A stretch of DNA of 52,714 bases from Nitrospira sp. Its GTDB lineage: Bacteria; Nitrospirota; Nitrospiria; Nitrospirales; Nitrospiraceae. Both the position numbers and the translations under genes were made by a program. Positions 52,592-52,714 of this stretch are shown in pieces. Every line of letters starts with the position of its first letter. Position 1 is the stretch's first letter. Location: assembly GCA_020853775.1 (NCBI GenBank), contig JADYYH010000047.1, positions 1 to 52,714 on the forward strand, in the 5' to 3' direction. The notes beneath the pieces were generated by a model, which ran no database searches, was not told the DNA's origin, and saw nothing but the letters and a program-made list of their open reading frames with translations.

Positions 52592-52714
52592 GTGTAGTGC
52601 GTCATAAATGACTTGACAATTGGCCACAACGAGAGTCAGCTTATGCATCGTGAACCTTGCTCCTCCCATTGTCTTGTCCCTGAAAGAGCGCGCGACGTTG
52701 ACCGCGTGGGCTCA
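52592..52714 (+). mobile_element. IS630-family insertion sequence, left end (continues past window)
   Basis: Starts right after a TA dinucleotide (52590-52591), the usual IS630/mariner target. The terminal region (gtgtagtgcgtcataaatg) resembles IS630 ends, and a transposase frame opens about 60 bases in. It interrupts the phage rep gene. Confidence 0.7.
52650..52714 (+). CDS. IS630-family transposase, N-terminal fragment
   Basis: From GTG 52650 the frame reads NLAPPIVLSLKERATLTAWA up to the window end. The PPIVLS...ERA.L.AWA opening is the standard start of IS630-type transposases, preceding the helix-turn-helix. The DDE domain would lie outside the window. The alternative frame from the ATG at 52643 encodes an unrelated Cys-rich string. 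Confidence 0.75.
   Translation, partial: MNLAPPIVLSLKERATLTAWA

Noticed and set aside
1..52714. CRISPR array
   Set aside because: No regularly spaced direct repeats seen anywhere; the palindromes and hairpins noted are not arrays.

Overview
This is a GC-rich bacterial chromosome segment, probably from a Nitrospira-like member of the Nitrospirota. The lineage call is inference. It rests on the bifunctional transaldolase/glucose-6-phosphate isomerase, the contractile-injection locus, and a dispersed-type repeat (inverted GCAGGATGCT ends) that I associate from memory with Nitrospira genomes. No rRNA gene or decisive marker is present.

Positions 1-6456 (minus strand) hold the promoter-proximal end of an extracellular contractile injection system (eCIS). 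The order is a sigma-54 activator, a canonical -24/-12 promoter with an upstream palindrome, a small winged-helix-like protein, sheath, a palindromic repeat, tube, a zinc-finger baseplate-type protein, a proline-rich protein, and a Pvc16/DUF4255 protein cut by the window edge.

Positions 7200-13850 (plus) carry an acyltransferase, two exported proteins, and a 1158-residue fusion of a lipase-like alpha/beta-hydrolase with a CHAT caspase-like protease. Positions 13849-17329 (minus) form a three-gene unit: a ProA-like protein whose catalytic cysteine is replaced by proline, a methyltransferase and a sugar nucleotidyltransferase.

Positions 17572-41515 are mostly housekeeping and redox metabolism. 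They include tal-pgi, sthA, a GAF/sigma-54 regulator, a nucleotide-type transporter, threonine aldolase, gnd and zwf (oxidative pentose phosphate pathway), thioredoxin-like and GDSL proteins, a HEAT-type/HD-GYP pair sharing an N-terminal module, an OmpH/Skp chaperone, a DUF362/rhodanese/radical-SAM operon, serS and tRNA-Ser(UGA).

From 41575 rightward the sequence is accessory. A complete IS66-family element (41583-44551) has an exact 8-bp target duplication and a pRiA4b ORF-3-like passenger gene. Small orphan genes follow, then tRNA-Ser(GCU) and tRNA-Phe(GAA). Against the 3' end of tRNA-Phe lie a decayed tyrosine integrase and an excisionase, suggesting an integrated element. A RadC-like gene and a filamentous-phage (inovirus) module come next: ssDNA-binding protein, adsorption protein, DUF2523/pVI-like protein, Zot/pI ATPase, several 24-42-residue membrane proteins, and two related coat proteins. 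The phage replication gene is interrupted by an IS630-family insertion at the right edge. The inovirus module and the sigma-54-controlled eCIS are the two most notable systems.
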